A stretch of 11,486 nt of DNA, taken from assembly GCA_001791465.1 (NCBI GenBank), contig MGER01000011.1, positions 1,657 through 13,142 of the forward strand. Reading direction: 5' to 3'. Under the pieces are notes generated by a model. The model worked only from the letters and a program-made list of their open reading frames with translations, did no database searches and was not told the DNA's origin. Each line of letters opens with the position of its first letter. The stretch's first letter is position 1. This document shows positions 1 through 6,041 of the stretch, one piece after another. Both the position numbers and the translations under genes were made by a program. Source of the stretch: Candidatus Uhrbacteria bacterium RIFCSPLOWO2_02_FULL_49_11 (GTDB lineage: Bacteria > Patescibacteriota > Patescibacteriia > 2-02-FULL-49-11).

Positions 1-259
1 AGCCGGTGTGGTCCTTGGACGTGAACGCGTTGAATTCAGCGCCGACGCTGTCCAATTCTTTCGACAATGCAAGGCTCGAAGGCCTGCGACGAGTCCCTTT
101 GAACATCATGTGTTCGATAAAATGCGACACGCCGGTCACATCCTTGGTCTCATACCGCGACCCCACTTTCACCAGCACCAACACCGTCACGGCCTCGGTT
201 TCCCGCAGGGGACAAAAAAGCACGGACGTGCCATTGGGAAGGATTGATTTATGAACCAT
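1..259 (-). CDS. M16 family zinc peptidase, N-terminal part (cut by window edge)
   Basis: The minus strand from an ATG at 259 reads MVHKSILPNGTSVLFCPLRE and stays open to base 1, giving 86 codons of an incomplete gene. Residues 46-50 are HFIEH, the HxxEH zinc-binding and catalytic motif of M16 peptidases (pitrilysin / processing-peptidase type), in the characteristic setting VSHFIEHMMFKGT. It is followed by SVGAEFNAFTSKDHTG, which matches the usual M16 'GA..NA.TS.D.T' stretch. The distal zinc-ligand glutamate, about 75 residues further on, lies outside the window. No signal peptide is visible, so a cytoplasmic peptidase of the YmxG/mitochondrial-processing-peptidase-like group is likely. The only start-site signal is a weak purine stretch (GAGAAAAA) before the ATG. 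It lies downstream of glyS in the same orientation with a hairpin between them, so co-transcription is possible but not shown. Confidence 0.9.
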   Translation of the reverse strand, partial: MVHKSILPNGTSVLFCPLRETEAVTVLVLVKVGSRYETKDVTGVSHFIEHMMFKGTRRRPSSLALSKELDSVGAEFNAFTSKDHTG

Positions 260-276
260 ATTTTTCTCAATAGGTC

Positions 277-297
277 ATCCCGAACTTGATTCGGGAT
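277..297. repeat. REP-like hairpin between glyS and the M16 peptidase gene
   Basis: An 8-bp perfect inverted repeat (ATCCCGAA / TTCGGGAT) with a 5-base loop (CTTGA) sits in the 76-base gap between the two genes. It belongs to the widespread 'GTCATCCCGAA...TTCGGGATCCAG' type of short intergenic palindrome. Neither side has a clear T-run on the minus strand, so it is a poor intrinsic terminator. It more likely acts as an mRNA-stabilising or REP-type element between cistrons. Confidence 0.6.
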
Positions 298-335
298 CCA
301 GAAATAAAAATAAACAAACCAACAAACGAATAAAC

Positions 336-1739
336 TTATGACCTCAATCTCTCTTCCACATGCCCTCTCACCTCCTCAATCTTCACCCTCTCCTGCTTCA
401 TGGTATCCCTATCCCTCACCGTCACATCGCCCTTCTCTAAAGAATCAAAATCTACCGTAATGCAGAACGGGGTGCCAATTTCGTCCTGCGCCCAGTAGCG
501 CTTACCAATATTGCCGCGATCGTCCCATGCCGTCATGAAGCGCGGCCGCAAAGTATCATAAATCGAACGCGCGAGTTCGACTAACTTTGGTTTATTTGCC
601 AGTAGAGGAAAAACTGCGACTTTGTAAGGAGCGAGCCGAGGGTGCAATTTTAAATATACCCTTTTTTCTTTACCTTCACCAACTTCCCGATACGACTCCA
701 GTAATGTCATCAGCACTAATCTGGTTAACCCGAAAGTGGGTTCAATAACGTGAGGAATGAACACATTCGGTATCTTACCCTCACTTCCTTCTATGTCCGC
801 ATAGCGCAAATCTACTCCGCTTTTTTCCGAGTGGTTCTTAAGATCGTAATCGGAACGATACGCTAGTCCGAACATTTCTTTCCACCCGAATGGTGTCTGA
901 TATTCGATATCCACCGTGCGCGAAGAGTAATGCGAGAGCTCTTCCTTTGTATGTTCGCGCACCCGTGTGTGAGCCATATCAAAACACATCTCCTGAAGCC
1001 ATTCCTTCTGTTCCTTTAGCCAATAATCAAACCACTGCTCCCATTCTGATTTCAGACAGAAATATTCAAACTCCATCAAGTCAAATTCCAAGGTGCGATA
1101 GATGAAATTCCCCGGTGTGATTTCGTTTCGAAACGCTTTACCTATTGACGCAATCCCAAACGGCAATTTTACCCGCGTTGTATTTCTTACATTATTGAAA
1201 TTTATGAACATCGCCTGCGCGATCTCGCCGCGCAAGTACACCGTACTTTTATCACCCTCGATAGAACCAATGGAAGTTTGAAAGAGTAAGCTAAATTTCC
1301 GGGCGTTAGTGAACTTATCCCTTGCCCCGCACTGCGGGCAAGCTATGTTTTTTTCTTGAATAATTGCATTCAACTCTTCTACCGCCTTCCCTTCAACTTT
1401 TATATCCGGTAAGGCATTCTCGATCAGATGATCGGCGCGATGGCGCGCCTTGCACTGTCTGCAATCCGCCATCGCATCGCTAAAACTCGCCACATGCCCG
1501 GACGCTTTCCAGACCTCCGGGTTCATGATGATTGCGGCGTCAAGCCCAACCATATCGTCCCGCGATTGAACAAACCGCCGCCACCACCAATCCCGCAAAT
1601 TATTCTTCAATTCCACTCCCAGAGGCCCGTAATCCCACGAATTAGCAAGCCCTCCGTAGATCTCGCTCCCGGGAAACACAAAACCCCGACGCTTTGCCAG
1701 GGATACGATTTTGTCCATCAAAGAAGGTACATCTCTCAT
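336..1739 (-). CDS. glyS: Glycyl-tRNA synthetase, single-chain class II type
   Basis: The enzyme charges tRNA-Gly with glycine in the cytoplasm. The N-terminus has the family signature RRGFVFPGSEIYGGL followed by WDYGPLGVELKNNL. A zinc-ribbon-like insert follows (CRQC, later CPQC). Class II motif 2 is in FRNEITPGNFIYRTLEFD and motif 3 in PHVIEPTFGLTRLVL. The C-terminus is the HGTP anticodon-binding domain, starting near KLHPRLAPYKVAVFPLL. This is the homodimeric eukaryote/archaea/Gram-positive type, not the alpha2beta2 GlyQ/GlyS type. The frame is open back to 1808, but that start would lie inside hepT. The ATG at 1739 overlaps the hepT TGA as ATGA and gives 467 residues, matching where the family begins. 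An in-frame ATG at 1718 (MDKIVSLAKRRG, 460 residues) is the alternative. The tight overlap implies translation coupled to the upstream toxin gene. Confidence 0.95.
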   Translation of the reverse strand: MRDVPSLMDKIVSLAKRRGFVFPGSEIYGGLANSWDYGPLGVELKNNLRDWWWRRFVQSRDDMVGLDAAIIMNPEVWKASGHVASFSDAMADCRQCKARHRADHLIENALPDIKVEGKAVEELNAIIQEKNIACPQCGARDKFTNARKFSLLFQTSIGSIEGDKSTVYLRGEIAQAMFINFNNVRNTTRVKLPFGIASIGKAFRNEITPGNFIYRTLEFDLMEFEYFCLKSEWEQWFDYWLKEQKEWLQEMCFDMAHTRVREHTKEELSHYSSRTVDIEYQTPFGWKEMFGLAYRSDYDLKNHSEKSGVDLRYADIEGSEGKIPNVFIPHVIEPTFGLTRLVLMTLLESYREVGEGKEKRVYLKLHPRLAPYKVAVFPLLANKPKLVELARSIYDTLRPRFMTAWDDRGNIGKRYWAQDEIGTPFCITVDFDSLEKGDVTVRDRDTMKQERVKIEEVRGHVEERLRS

Positions 1740-2080
1740 ACTGACGCTGATTTCAGTTTTTCCATTATCTTCTTCAATTGTGGCAAATCCTCTTGTATGG
1801 TCTCCCACACCACTTCAACTACGATACCAAAATACGCATGCACAATATTATTTCTCATTCCCACAATGTCTCCCCATGGTATGTCTTGATATCGTTCCTT
1901 AAACTCAGTAGGAATATGCGACGCGGCCTCTCCGATAACCATAAGATTGAGCATAACCGCTTCAATGGTTTGGTCCGCCTTCCTGAACTTTTCATAAGTA
2001 AGTCCTCTCGTATAATCCTCAATCTTTTCTATGGCTCCTCTTATATCCTCAAGATAGAGATTTATATTTCTTTTAGACAT
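1736..2080 (-). CDS. hepT: HepT-like RNase toxin of an MntA/HepT toxin-antitoxin module
   Basis: A 114-residue all-helical HEPN-type protein. Residues 76-83 are RNNIVHAY, the RX4HXY motif that forms the RNase active site of HepT dimers. The upstream IGEAASHIP and DIPWGDIVGMRNN stretches are also typical of the family. In characterised members the partner MntA adds AMP groups to the motif tyrosine (Y83 here) and silences the toxin; known HepT proteins attack RNA, including tRNA. It starts 8 bp inside the mntA reading frame, as is usual for this pair. Its stop codon overlaps the start of glyS by 4 bases (ATGA), which is unusual. All key residues are present, so the toxin is probably functional. 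Confidence 0.93.
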   Translation of the reverse strand: MSKRNINLYLEDIRGAIEKIEDYTRGLTYEKFRKADQTIEAVMLNLMVIGEAASHIPTEFKERYQDIPWGDIVGMRNNIVHAYFGIVVEVVWETIQEDLPQLKKIMEKLKSASV

Positions 2081-2369
2081 AAATTACCTCGCGCAATATA
2101 TCTTCCCTGATGGCCTGCTTGAGCCCTGGTTTGTGCACTAAATCAACCTTTCTCGGTAACTTTCCGTTGAGGAAATTCTCAAGGTGTGCAAACTCAAAGA
2201 GCGAGGGCGTTTCGGAAAAATCAACGAGCACGTCAATATCGCTCTGATCTCTATTATCTCCCCGCGCAAACGACCCAAACACACCAAGCTCTTTCACATG
2301 GTAAGCGTCCTTAAGATAAGGTTTCTGTGCCCGCAACACATCTAAGCTTTTTTGTAACTCCTTTGTCAT
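2073..2369 (-). CDS. mntA: MntA-like AMP-transferring antitoxin (minimal nucleotidyltransferase)
   Basis: A 98-residue nucleotidyltransferase of the pol-beta fold. Residues 32-46 carry the diagnostic GSX10DXD motif: G32-S33, then D44-I-D46 in SDIDVLVDF. The third acidic residue is D76 in KVDLV. The motif is complete, so the enzyme should be able to transfer AMP to HepT, the established way this antitoxin works. It is the first gene of the mntA-hepT-glyS run and overlaps hepT by 8 bp. No Shine-Dalgarno sequence precedes its ATG; the promoter-like boxes upstream would put the transcript start almost on the start codon. Confidence 0.93.
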   Translation of the reverse strand: MTKELQKSLDVLRAQKPYLKDAYHVKELGVFGSFARGDNRDQSDIDVLVDFSETPSLFEFAHLENFLNGKLPRKVDLVHKPGLKQAIREDILREVIYV

Positions 2370-2375
2370 ATATTC

Positions 2376-2404
2376 ATCTTAATAGAAATCAATACTTATT
2401 TCAA
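2376..2404 (-). promoter_or_regulatory. Candidate sigma70-type promoter for mntA-hepT-glyS, giving a leaderless mRNA
   Basis: On the minus strand, TTGAAA (2404-2399) is followed after exactly 17 bases by TAAGAT (2381-2376). The mntA ATG begins at 2369, so a start about 7 bases after the -10 box would fall on or next to the ATG. No ribosome-binding site fits in the remaining few bases, consistent with a leaderless transcript. The match is 5/6 for the -35 box and 4/6 for the -10 box in an AT-rich stretch, so chance is possible. Confidence 0.4.
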
Positions 2405-2439
2405 CCTCGCTATAGACTAAATCCTTTCAACGTATGGTA

Positions 2440-2650
2440 TGCGCCAGCGTCGTCAGTTTGCGCATGAGGACCCCGCAGAATCACTCGCTTCGCTCGTGCT
2501 CTACGGGGCAGGCTGTCCACTCACATTCTCCCTAGCGAGGGTTGACAGTGACGGAATCCTCCGCAGGCTACGCTGGCATGGTCCCCGCACAGGCGGGGCA
2601 GCGGAGCCGAGGCGGAGCGCAGGCTGGCGCGCTGGCGGACCATAGGTCTA
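2440..2650. repeat. GC-rich intergenic stretch of nested inverted repeats, no credible gene
   Basis: This spacer lies between mntA and the ABC-transporter remnant and is much richer in G+C than the DNA on either side. A first imperfect hairpin spans 2471-2508, with CCCCG(C)AGA pairing with TCT(A)CGGGG around CAC...GTG and a CTCGCTTCGCTCG-like tip. A second structure is nested: ATGGTCC (2578-2584) pairs with GGACCAT (2637-2643), CCCCGC (2583-2588) pairs with GCGGGG (2593-2598), and CGCTG (2571-2575) pairs with CAGCG (2599-2603). Reading frames here are short, rich in Gly/Ala/Arg and overlap on both strands, as expected of a REP/MITE-like palindromic element and not of a gene. Confidence 0.55.
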
Positions 2651-2657
2651 AAAGTGC

Positions 2658-2679
2658 ATCTCTCTACACCTGCAGAGAT
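2658..2679 (-). terminator. Weak candidate terminator after the ABC-transporter remnant
   Basis: On the minus strand a 6-bp stem (ATCTCT / AGAGAT) with a 10-base loop lies about 40 bases past the remnant's stop codon. It is followed by GCACTTTTAG. The stem is short and AT-rich and the T-run is only four bases, so efficiency would be low. It could be a leftover of the original gene's terminator. Confidence 0.25.
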
Positions 2680-2720
2680 CCGCGTATCCTCCAACTGGCG
2701 GAATCTGCTTGTATCTGCTT

Positions 2721-2903
2721 CTACAATTTCTGCTTCTCCCAAAGCTGATAAAATATTCCTTTCTTGCGAAGGAGCGCGGCAAACGTGCCTTCCTCGGTAA
2801 TGCTCCCTTTCTCCAGCACCACGATGCGGTCCATTTCCTTGATCGTGGACAAACGGTGCGCGATGACGACCGTCGTAACATGCTGGAAAAATTGATGCAG
2901 GGA
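2721..2903 (-). pseudogene. 3' remnant of an ABC exporter ATPase (MsbA/MdlB-like)
   Basis: The minus strand from about 2903 to a TAG at 2721 reads LHQFFQHVTTVVIAHRLSTI and then KEMDRIVVLEKGSITEEGTF, ending AALLRKKGIFYQLWEKQKL. This is the end of an ABC nucleotide-binding domain. The H-loop histidine is in VIAHRLSTI, and 'DRIVVLEKG.I.E.GTF..LL..KG.FY.LW..Q' is the usual tail of type-IV exporters. The membrane domain, Walker A, signature and Walker B are all missing. Just upstream the frame hits a stop (TAA, 2904-2906), and the DNA there switches abruptly from GC-balanced to AT-rich. The gene was therefore truncated at or near 2903 by a rearrangement or insertion, and the remainder is not found elsewhere in the window. 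No start codon or ribosome-binding site is apparent, so it is unlikely to be expressed as a protein. Confidence 0.88.
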
Positions 2904-2935
2904 TTAAAATATCCTGTTAACAAAAACAATAATGT

Positions 2936-3487
2936 TCATTTTGGTCTTTTATGTAAATTTTTAGCCAGAACTAAATCGCTGCTGGAATTAGCAACCAGGG
3001 TTTTTTTGTCTATCCTTAAAAGTTTAATATATTCTTTTATTTGCTCCCTTAATCTTTTTATCTCTTTTTCTTTTTCTCCCCTGGCTTCAATTTCTATAAA
3101 ATTGCCCAATCCTTGAATTTTATCAAGATGAAACCTGGTATTGCCCAAAATATATATCTCTCTTTCTTTTCTGACTATCGCTTTTATCCCCAATGACTTA
3201 ATTAAACTTGGTATAATATTAGAATTTCTGTCAATTATTGAAACCAAAAAATCGCTTCTTTTAGGCATTTTTATGTCTTCTCTCCGATACTGGATCAAAA
3301 TATCCTTTATGTCGCCGATCCTCGCTTTCAGGCGGCCGTATTTGACATTAAAATAAATATCCCGCATTTTGAATTTGCCGATCTTTTTCGCTTTTTTCCC
3401 CGCCAATATTTTTTTAATAAAAATATGATTCCTGCATTTCGCTTTGATTTCAATATCAATGCCGCTTTTTTGAAGCTTAATATCCAT
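2936..3487 (-). CDS. CYTH-domain protein, CyaB / thiamine-triphosphatase-like
   Basis: A 183-residue CYTH protein, a fold that binds triphosphate groups with metal ions inside a beta-barrel tunnel. The N-terminal ExExK motif appears as D11-I-E13-I-K15. The barrel signatures follow: DIYFNVKYGRLKAR (43-56), IQYRRED (65-71), then KEREIYILGNTRFHLDKIQG and GNFIEIEARG. Characterised relatives are class IV adenylyl cyclases, thiamine triphosphatases or inorganic triphosphatases; the sequence alone does not decide which. The C-terminus continues as a Lys-rich helix (EKEKEIKRLREQIKEYIKLL). It starts 3 bases after the isochorismatase stop, so the two form one operon. Base composition and Lys/Ile/Asn-rich codon use differ sharply from the neighbouring ClpC and MBL genes, suggesting acquired DNA. 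Confidence 0.87.
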   Translation of the reverse strand: MDIKLQKSGIDIEIKAKCRNHIFIKKILAGKKAKKIGKFKMRDIYFNVKYGRLKARIGDIKDILIQYRREDIKMPKRSDFLVSIIDRNSNIIPSLIKSLGIKAIVRKEREIYILGNTRFHLDKIQGLGNFIEIEARGEKEKEIKRLREQIKEYIKLLRIDKKTLVANSSSDLVLAKNLHKRPK

Positions 3488-3490
3488 AAA

Positions 3491-4066
3491 TTAATTAATC
3501 AAGTTGATTGTATCCTTAGAGTTCATAACATAGCCGAAATTTTCAGAAAAATTTTTCAGGGCAAACCGGTGAAGAGTTTGATTTCTTGAAACGACGGCGT
3601 CTTTTAAAATAACAACATTGTATCCTCTGCAAACTGCCGCTCTGGCGGTTGTGTCAACGCAAACCGAGGTAGAAATTCCGGAAATTATCAAATTTTTAAT
3701 GCCGTTTTTCTTAAGATAATAATCTAATTCCGTCTTATAAAATCCATCATGCGTTTTTTTTAAAATAATTTTTCCGGCTATTGCTTTACCAAAATATGGT
3801 TTAATGCCTTGAGTATTTTTTAGACAATAGCCGCATTTAATTCCTTTAATTTTATAATTGTTATAGTTTGAAATTACAAAAAAAATTAAAATTTTTTTAT
3901 TTTGAAACTTTTTGATTATTTTTTCAATTTTTTGCGCAATTCGGCAATTTTGTTTGACAGGATAACCCAATCTGCAATAATTTGAATTCTTTTGGCAAAA
4001 ATCATTTTGAAGGTCAATTATTAAAAAGGCGGTTTTTTTTATTTTAAACTTTAAATTGTTGGCCAT
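3491..4066 (-). CDS. Isochorismatase-like (cysteine hydrolase) family protein
   Basis: With the ATG at 4066 the protein has 191 residues. The catalytic triad of the family is visible: D18 in FLIIDLQNDF, a lysine (K103) in ILKKTHDGFYKTEL, and C136 in ISGISTSVCVDTTAR, where the cis-peptide GIST precedes the nucleophile. The family includes nicotinamidase, isochorismatase, N-carbamoylsarcosine amidase and ureidoacrylate hydrolase. I cannot tell the substrate; a nicotinamidase-type NAD salvage role is possible but unproven. An ATG at 4129 would add 21 hydrophobic residues not typical of the family, so 4066 is preferred, although neither start has a strong ribosome-binding site. It is very AT-rich and forms an operon with the CYTH gene 3 bases downstream. 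Confidence 0.87.
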   Translation of the reverse strand: MANNLKFKIKKTAFLIIDLQNDFCQKNSNYCRLGYPVKQNCRIAQKIEKIIKKFQNKKILIFFVISNYNNYKIKGIKCGYCLKNTQGIKPYFGKAIAGKIILKKTHDGFYKTELDYYLKKNGIKNLIISGISTSVCVDTTARAAVCRGYNVVILKDAVVSRNQTLHRFALKNFSENFGYVMNSKDTINLIN

Positions 4067-4303
4067 ATCTAATGTTCCGGTCGGATTATATAAAATCAGG
4101 TTCAAAAAATAAACAAGAATCAAAATCACTTATGTTCCTTATCAAAAAAAGATATTCAAACATTATATAGATCAACAGGAAACTGCTTCGTTGAATAGTG
4201 TAGCGATGGAAAGTCTGCCATGAATCGGTAAAAGTTGTTGAGTTAAGGTTACGATGCCAGTTAGGTGAGGAGGTAAAGTAGTTGTACCCACACCCAATTC
4301 CCC

Positions 4304-5731
4304 CTAAACCATAAACATTTGGTCCCTCTCCGGTATCTGCACCTTCCATTCTTTATGTTTTTCTTCCAGCAGGGTCTTTAATCCCATTGCTTGGGCATGT
4401 TCGCCGTGAACGAGGAAAATATTTTTCAGCCCCCTCACATGCTCGGCATAATCCAGAAGCTCATCGCGGTCCGCGTGGGCAGAGAGCTCATTCAGCTTCT
4501 CGATTCGCGCGCGCACGTCATAAAATCCGTCGTAAATCCTCACCCTCCGCTCGCCTTCCACGAGTCTTCGCCCCAGAGTATCTACCGCCTGGAAACCGGT
4601 AATCAGCACGGTATTGCGCGGATCGCTGATCGCACGGGCAAGATGGTGCTGTATCCTGCCATGCTCGCACATGCCGGATCCTGCAATCACGAGGAAGGAC
4701 CCAAGCATGTCATTCAGCCGTTTGGATTCCTCAACGGTTTTCACCAAGGTGAGGTTGCGGAAGACCAGCGGCTCATCGCCCCGCGCGCCAAATTCTGCCC
4801 ACGTCTCATTATCAAAATCATCAGTGTGATTTTTATACACCTCGGTAATGCGGTCAGCTAGAGGGCTGTCCACAAAGACAGGAATGCGGGGAATTTCCTT
4901 TTCATCCGTCAATCGGTGCAAGAGATACAGCAGCTCCTGCGTGCGGCCAAGTGCAAAGGCGGGCACGATGAGTTTTCCCTGCCGAGACAAAGTATCAAGG
5001 ATGACTGTTTTCAGCCTTTCCTTAGCCCGCGCAAAATCCGCATGTACGCGATCCCCATACGTGCTTTCCGAAAGAAGCACGTCCGCAGATTCATGGACAT
5101 ATTCCGGATCGGGAATGAGCGGCGCGCCCCGGCGCCCAAGGTCTCCGGTATACACCAGACATTCGGTACGGTTGCTCTCCATACGCCCTTCCAATACCGT
5201 CACGGCAGAACCAAGGATATGGCCCGCATCATAAAACTTCAATTGTACGGGCGAACGGCCGTTCGCCCCTACCTGTACATCAAACCACTCCCCGGTATTC
5301 CTCGCATACGGCACCTCCACAAATCGCGTCAACGTCTGTTCGATATCGTCAAATGTATACAACGGCTCCGCAAGGGAGGCGCCCTGGGATCTCTGCCGCC
5401 GCAGATGTTCCGCATCCTGCGTCTGCACGTGCGCCGCGTCTTTCATAATCCATTCAGCCACATCGCGCGTGCCCGCAGTCGCATACACATTCCCTTTGAA
5501 TCCCCCTTTCACCATCATGGGCAACATACCGCAATGGTCAAGGTGCGCGTGCGACAATACTACTGCATCAACGGATACGGGATCAAACGGCAGCTTCATA
5601 TTGAGCTCCCTCGCCTCCCTGCGGTGCCCCTGGAAAAACCCGCAATCAAGCAAAATCCTCTTTCCCGCCATTTCCACCAGGTGCTTGGATCCTGTCACGC
5701 CCCCCGCTCCGCCGTAAAAAGTTATTTTCAT
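4304..5731 (-). CDS. Metallo-beta-lactamase / beta-CASP RNase (CPSF73-like)
   Basis: A 475-residue protein with the full set of MBL and beta-CASP motifs. The metal-binding HAHLDH is at 61-66 (within SHAHLDHCG), DAGHILGSA at 168-176 and TGDLGR at 195-200. The beta-CASP motifs follow: SESTYG (motif A acid), PAFALGRTQELL (motif B), SGMCEHGR (motif C region), ELSAHADRDELL, and a C-terminal LVHGE. This architecture is that of RNA-processing nucleases related to CPSF73 and bacterial/archaeal beta-CASP enzymes, acting in the cytoplasm with two zinc ions. It lacks the extra C-terminal domain of RNase J. The start is supported by a purine-rich site (GAGAAGGGG) just before the ATG. It is the last gene of the recO-clpC run, 18 bases after the small membrane-protein gene. 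The following 237 bases, before the isochorismatase start, hold no gene I recognise. Confidence 0.93.
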   Translation of the reverse strand: MKITFYGGAGGVTGSKHLVEMAGKRILLDCGFFQGHRREARELNMKLPFDPVSVDAVVLSHAHLDHCGMLPMMVKGGFKGNVYATAGTRDVAEWIMKDAAHVQTQDAEHLRRQRSQGASLAEPLYTFDDIEQTLTRFVEVPYARNTGEWFDVQVGANGRSPVQLKFYDAGHILGSAVTVLEGRMESNRTECLVYTGDLGRRGAPLIPDPEYVHESADVLLSESTYGDRVHADFARAKERLKTVILDTLSRQGKLIVPAFALGRTQELLYLLHRLTDEKEIPRIPVFVDSPLADRITEVYKNHTDDFDNETWAEFGARGDEPLVFRNLTLVKTVEESKRLNDMLGSFLVIAGSGMCEHGRIQHHLARAISDPRNTVLITGFQAVDTLGRRLVEGERRVRIYDGFYDVRARIEKLNELSAHADRDELLDYAEHVRGLKNIFLVHGEHAQAMGLKTLLEEKHKEWKVQIPERDQMFMV

Positions 5732-5749
5732 AACCCCTTCTCTTAGAAA

Positions 5750-6016
5750 TTATTTATTACGCCTGCGCATCCACCAACGCTTCACGAATGGCAGGGAACG
5801 CGTGGAGAGATAATAGCCGAGGGTGGGGACAAATGCATTGAGCCATGGATAGGACAAATGCACCGACTGCATGAAAATACCCGCGATGATGTATGTGGCG
5901 GCTGAGAGGGAAAGCGTGCGCATCACGCTGGTTTCCCACGCTTTTTCAGCCTCCACCCGCCGATTGCGCTCCTCAATCACGGCAATTCTCTTTTCTAAAT
6001 TCTCAATAGAATCCAT
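5750..6016 (-). CDS. Small conserved membrane protein with an N-terminal coiled coil
   Basis: From the ATG at 6016 the protein has 88 residues. The N-terminal ~28 residues form a heptad-like charged helix (MDSIENLEKRIAVIEERNRR). VEAEKAWETS follows, then two hydrophobic segments (LSLSAATYIIAGIFMQSV and YPWLNAFVPTLGYYL), with a basic tail (KRWWMRRRNK). I recall the 'ERN.RVE..KAWE.S' plus 'NA.VPT.G..LST..LP..K' pattern from uncharacterised proteins common in Candidate Phyla Radiation and some archaeal genomes; no function is established. The reading frame is open to an ATG at 6067, which would overlap the clpC end by 26 bases. The 6016 start, 25 bases after that stop, fits the conserved N-terminus better. 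Its place directly after clpC suggests it may work with the membrane-bound ATPase. Confidence 0.75.
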   Translation of the reverse strand: MDSIENLEKRIAVIEERNRRVEAEKAWETSVMRTLSLSAATYIIAGIFMQSVHLSYPWLNAFVPTLGYYLSTRSLPFVKRWWMRRRNK

Positions 6017-6041
6017 ATATATTTCTGTACAGTACCTTATG

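Noticed and set aside
1740..1808. glyS start at 1808 (490-aa version)
   Set aside because: The extra 23 residues read through the 3' end of hepT in another frame and are not part of the conserved GlyRS N-terminus; the ATGA overlap at 1739 fits better.
2439..2748. Small ORFs in the GC-rich repeat region
   Set aside because: They overlap each other on both strands and follow the palindromes; no start sites or domains.
4086..4349. 87-aa minus-strand ORF between the MBL and isochorismatase genes
   Set aside because: It overlaps the conserved end of the MBL gene and the start region of the hydrolase, has no recognisable domain, and has a composition unlike either neighbour. It probably reads intergenic DNA; a distant transposase relic could not be supported.
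4916..5746. 276-aa plus-strand ORF inside the MBL gene
   Set aside because: Antisense shadow of a strongly conserved beta-CASP gene; rich in Arg, His and Pro, with no domain of its own.
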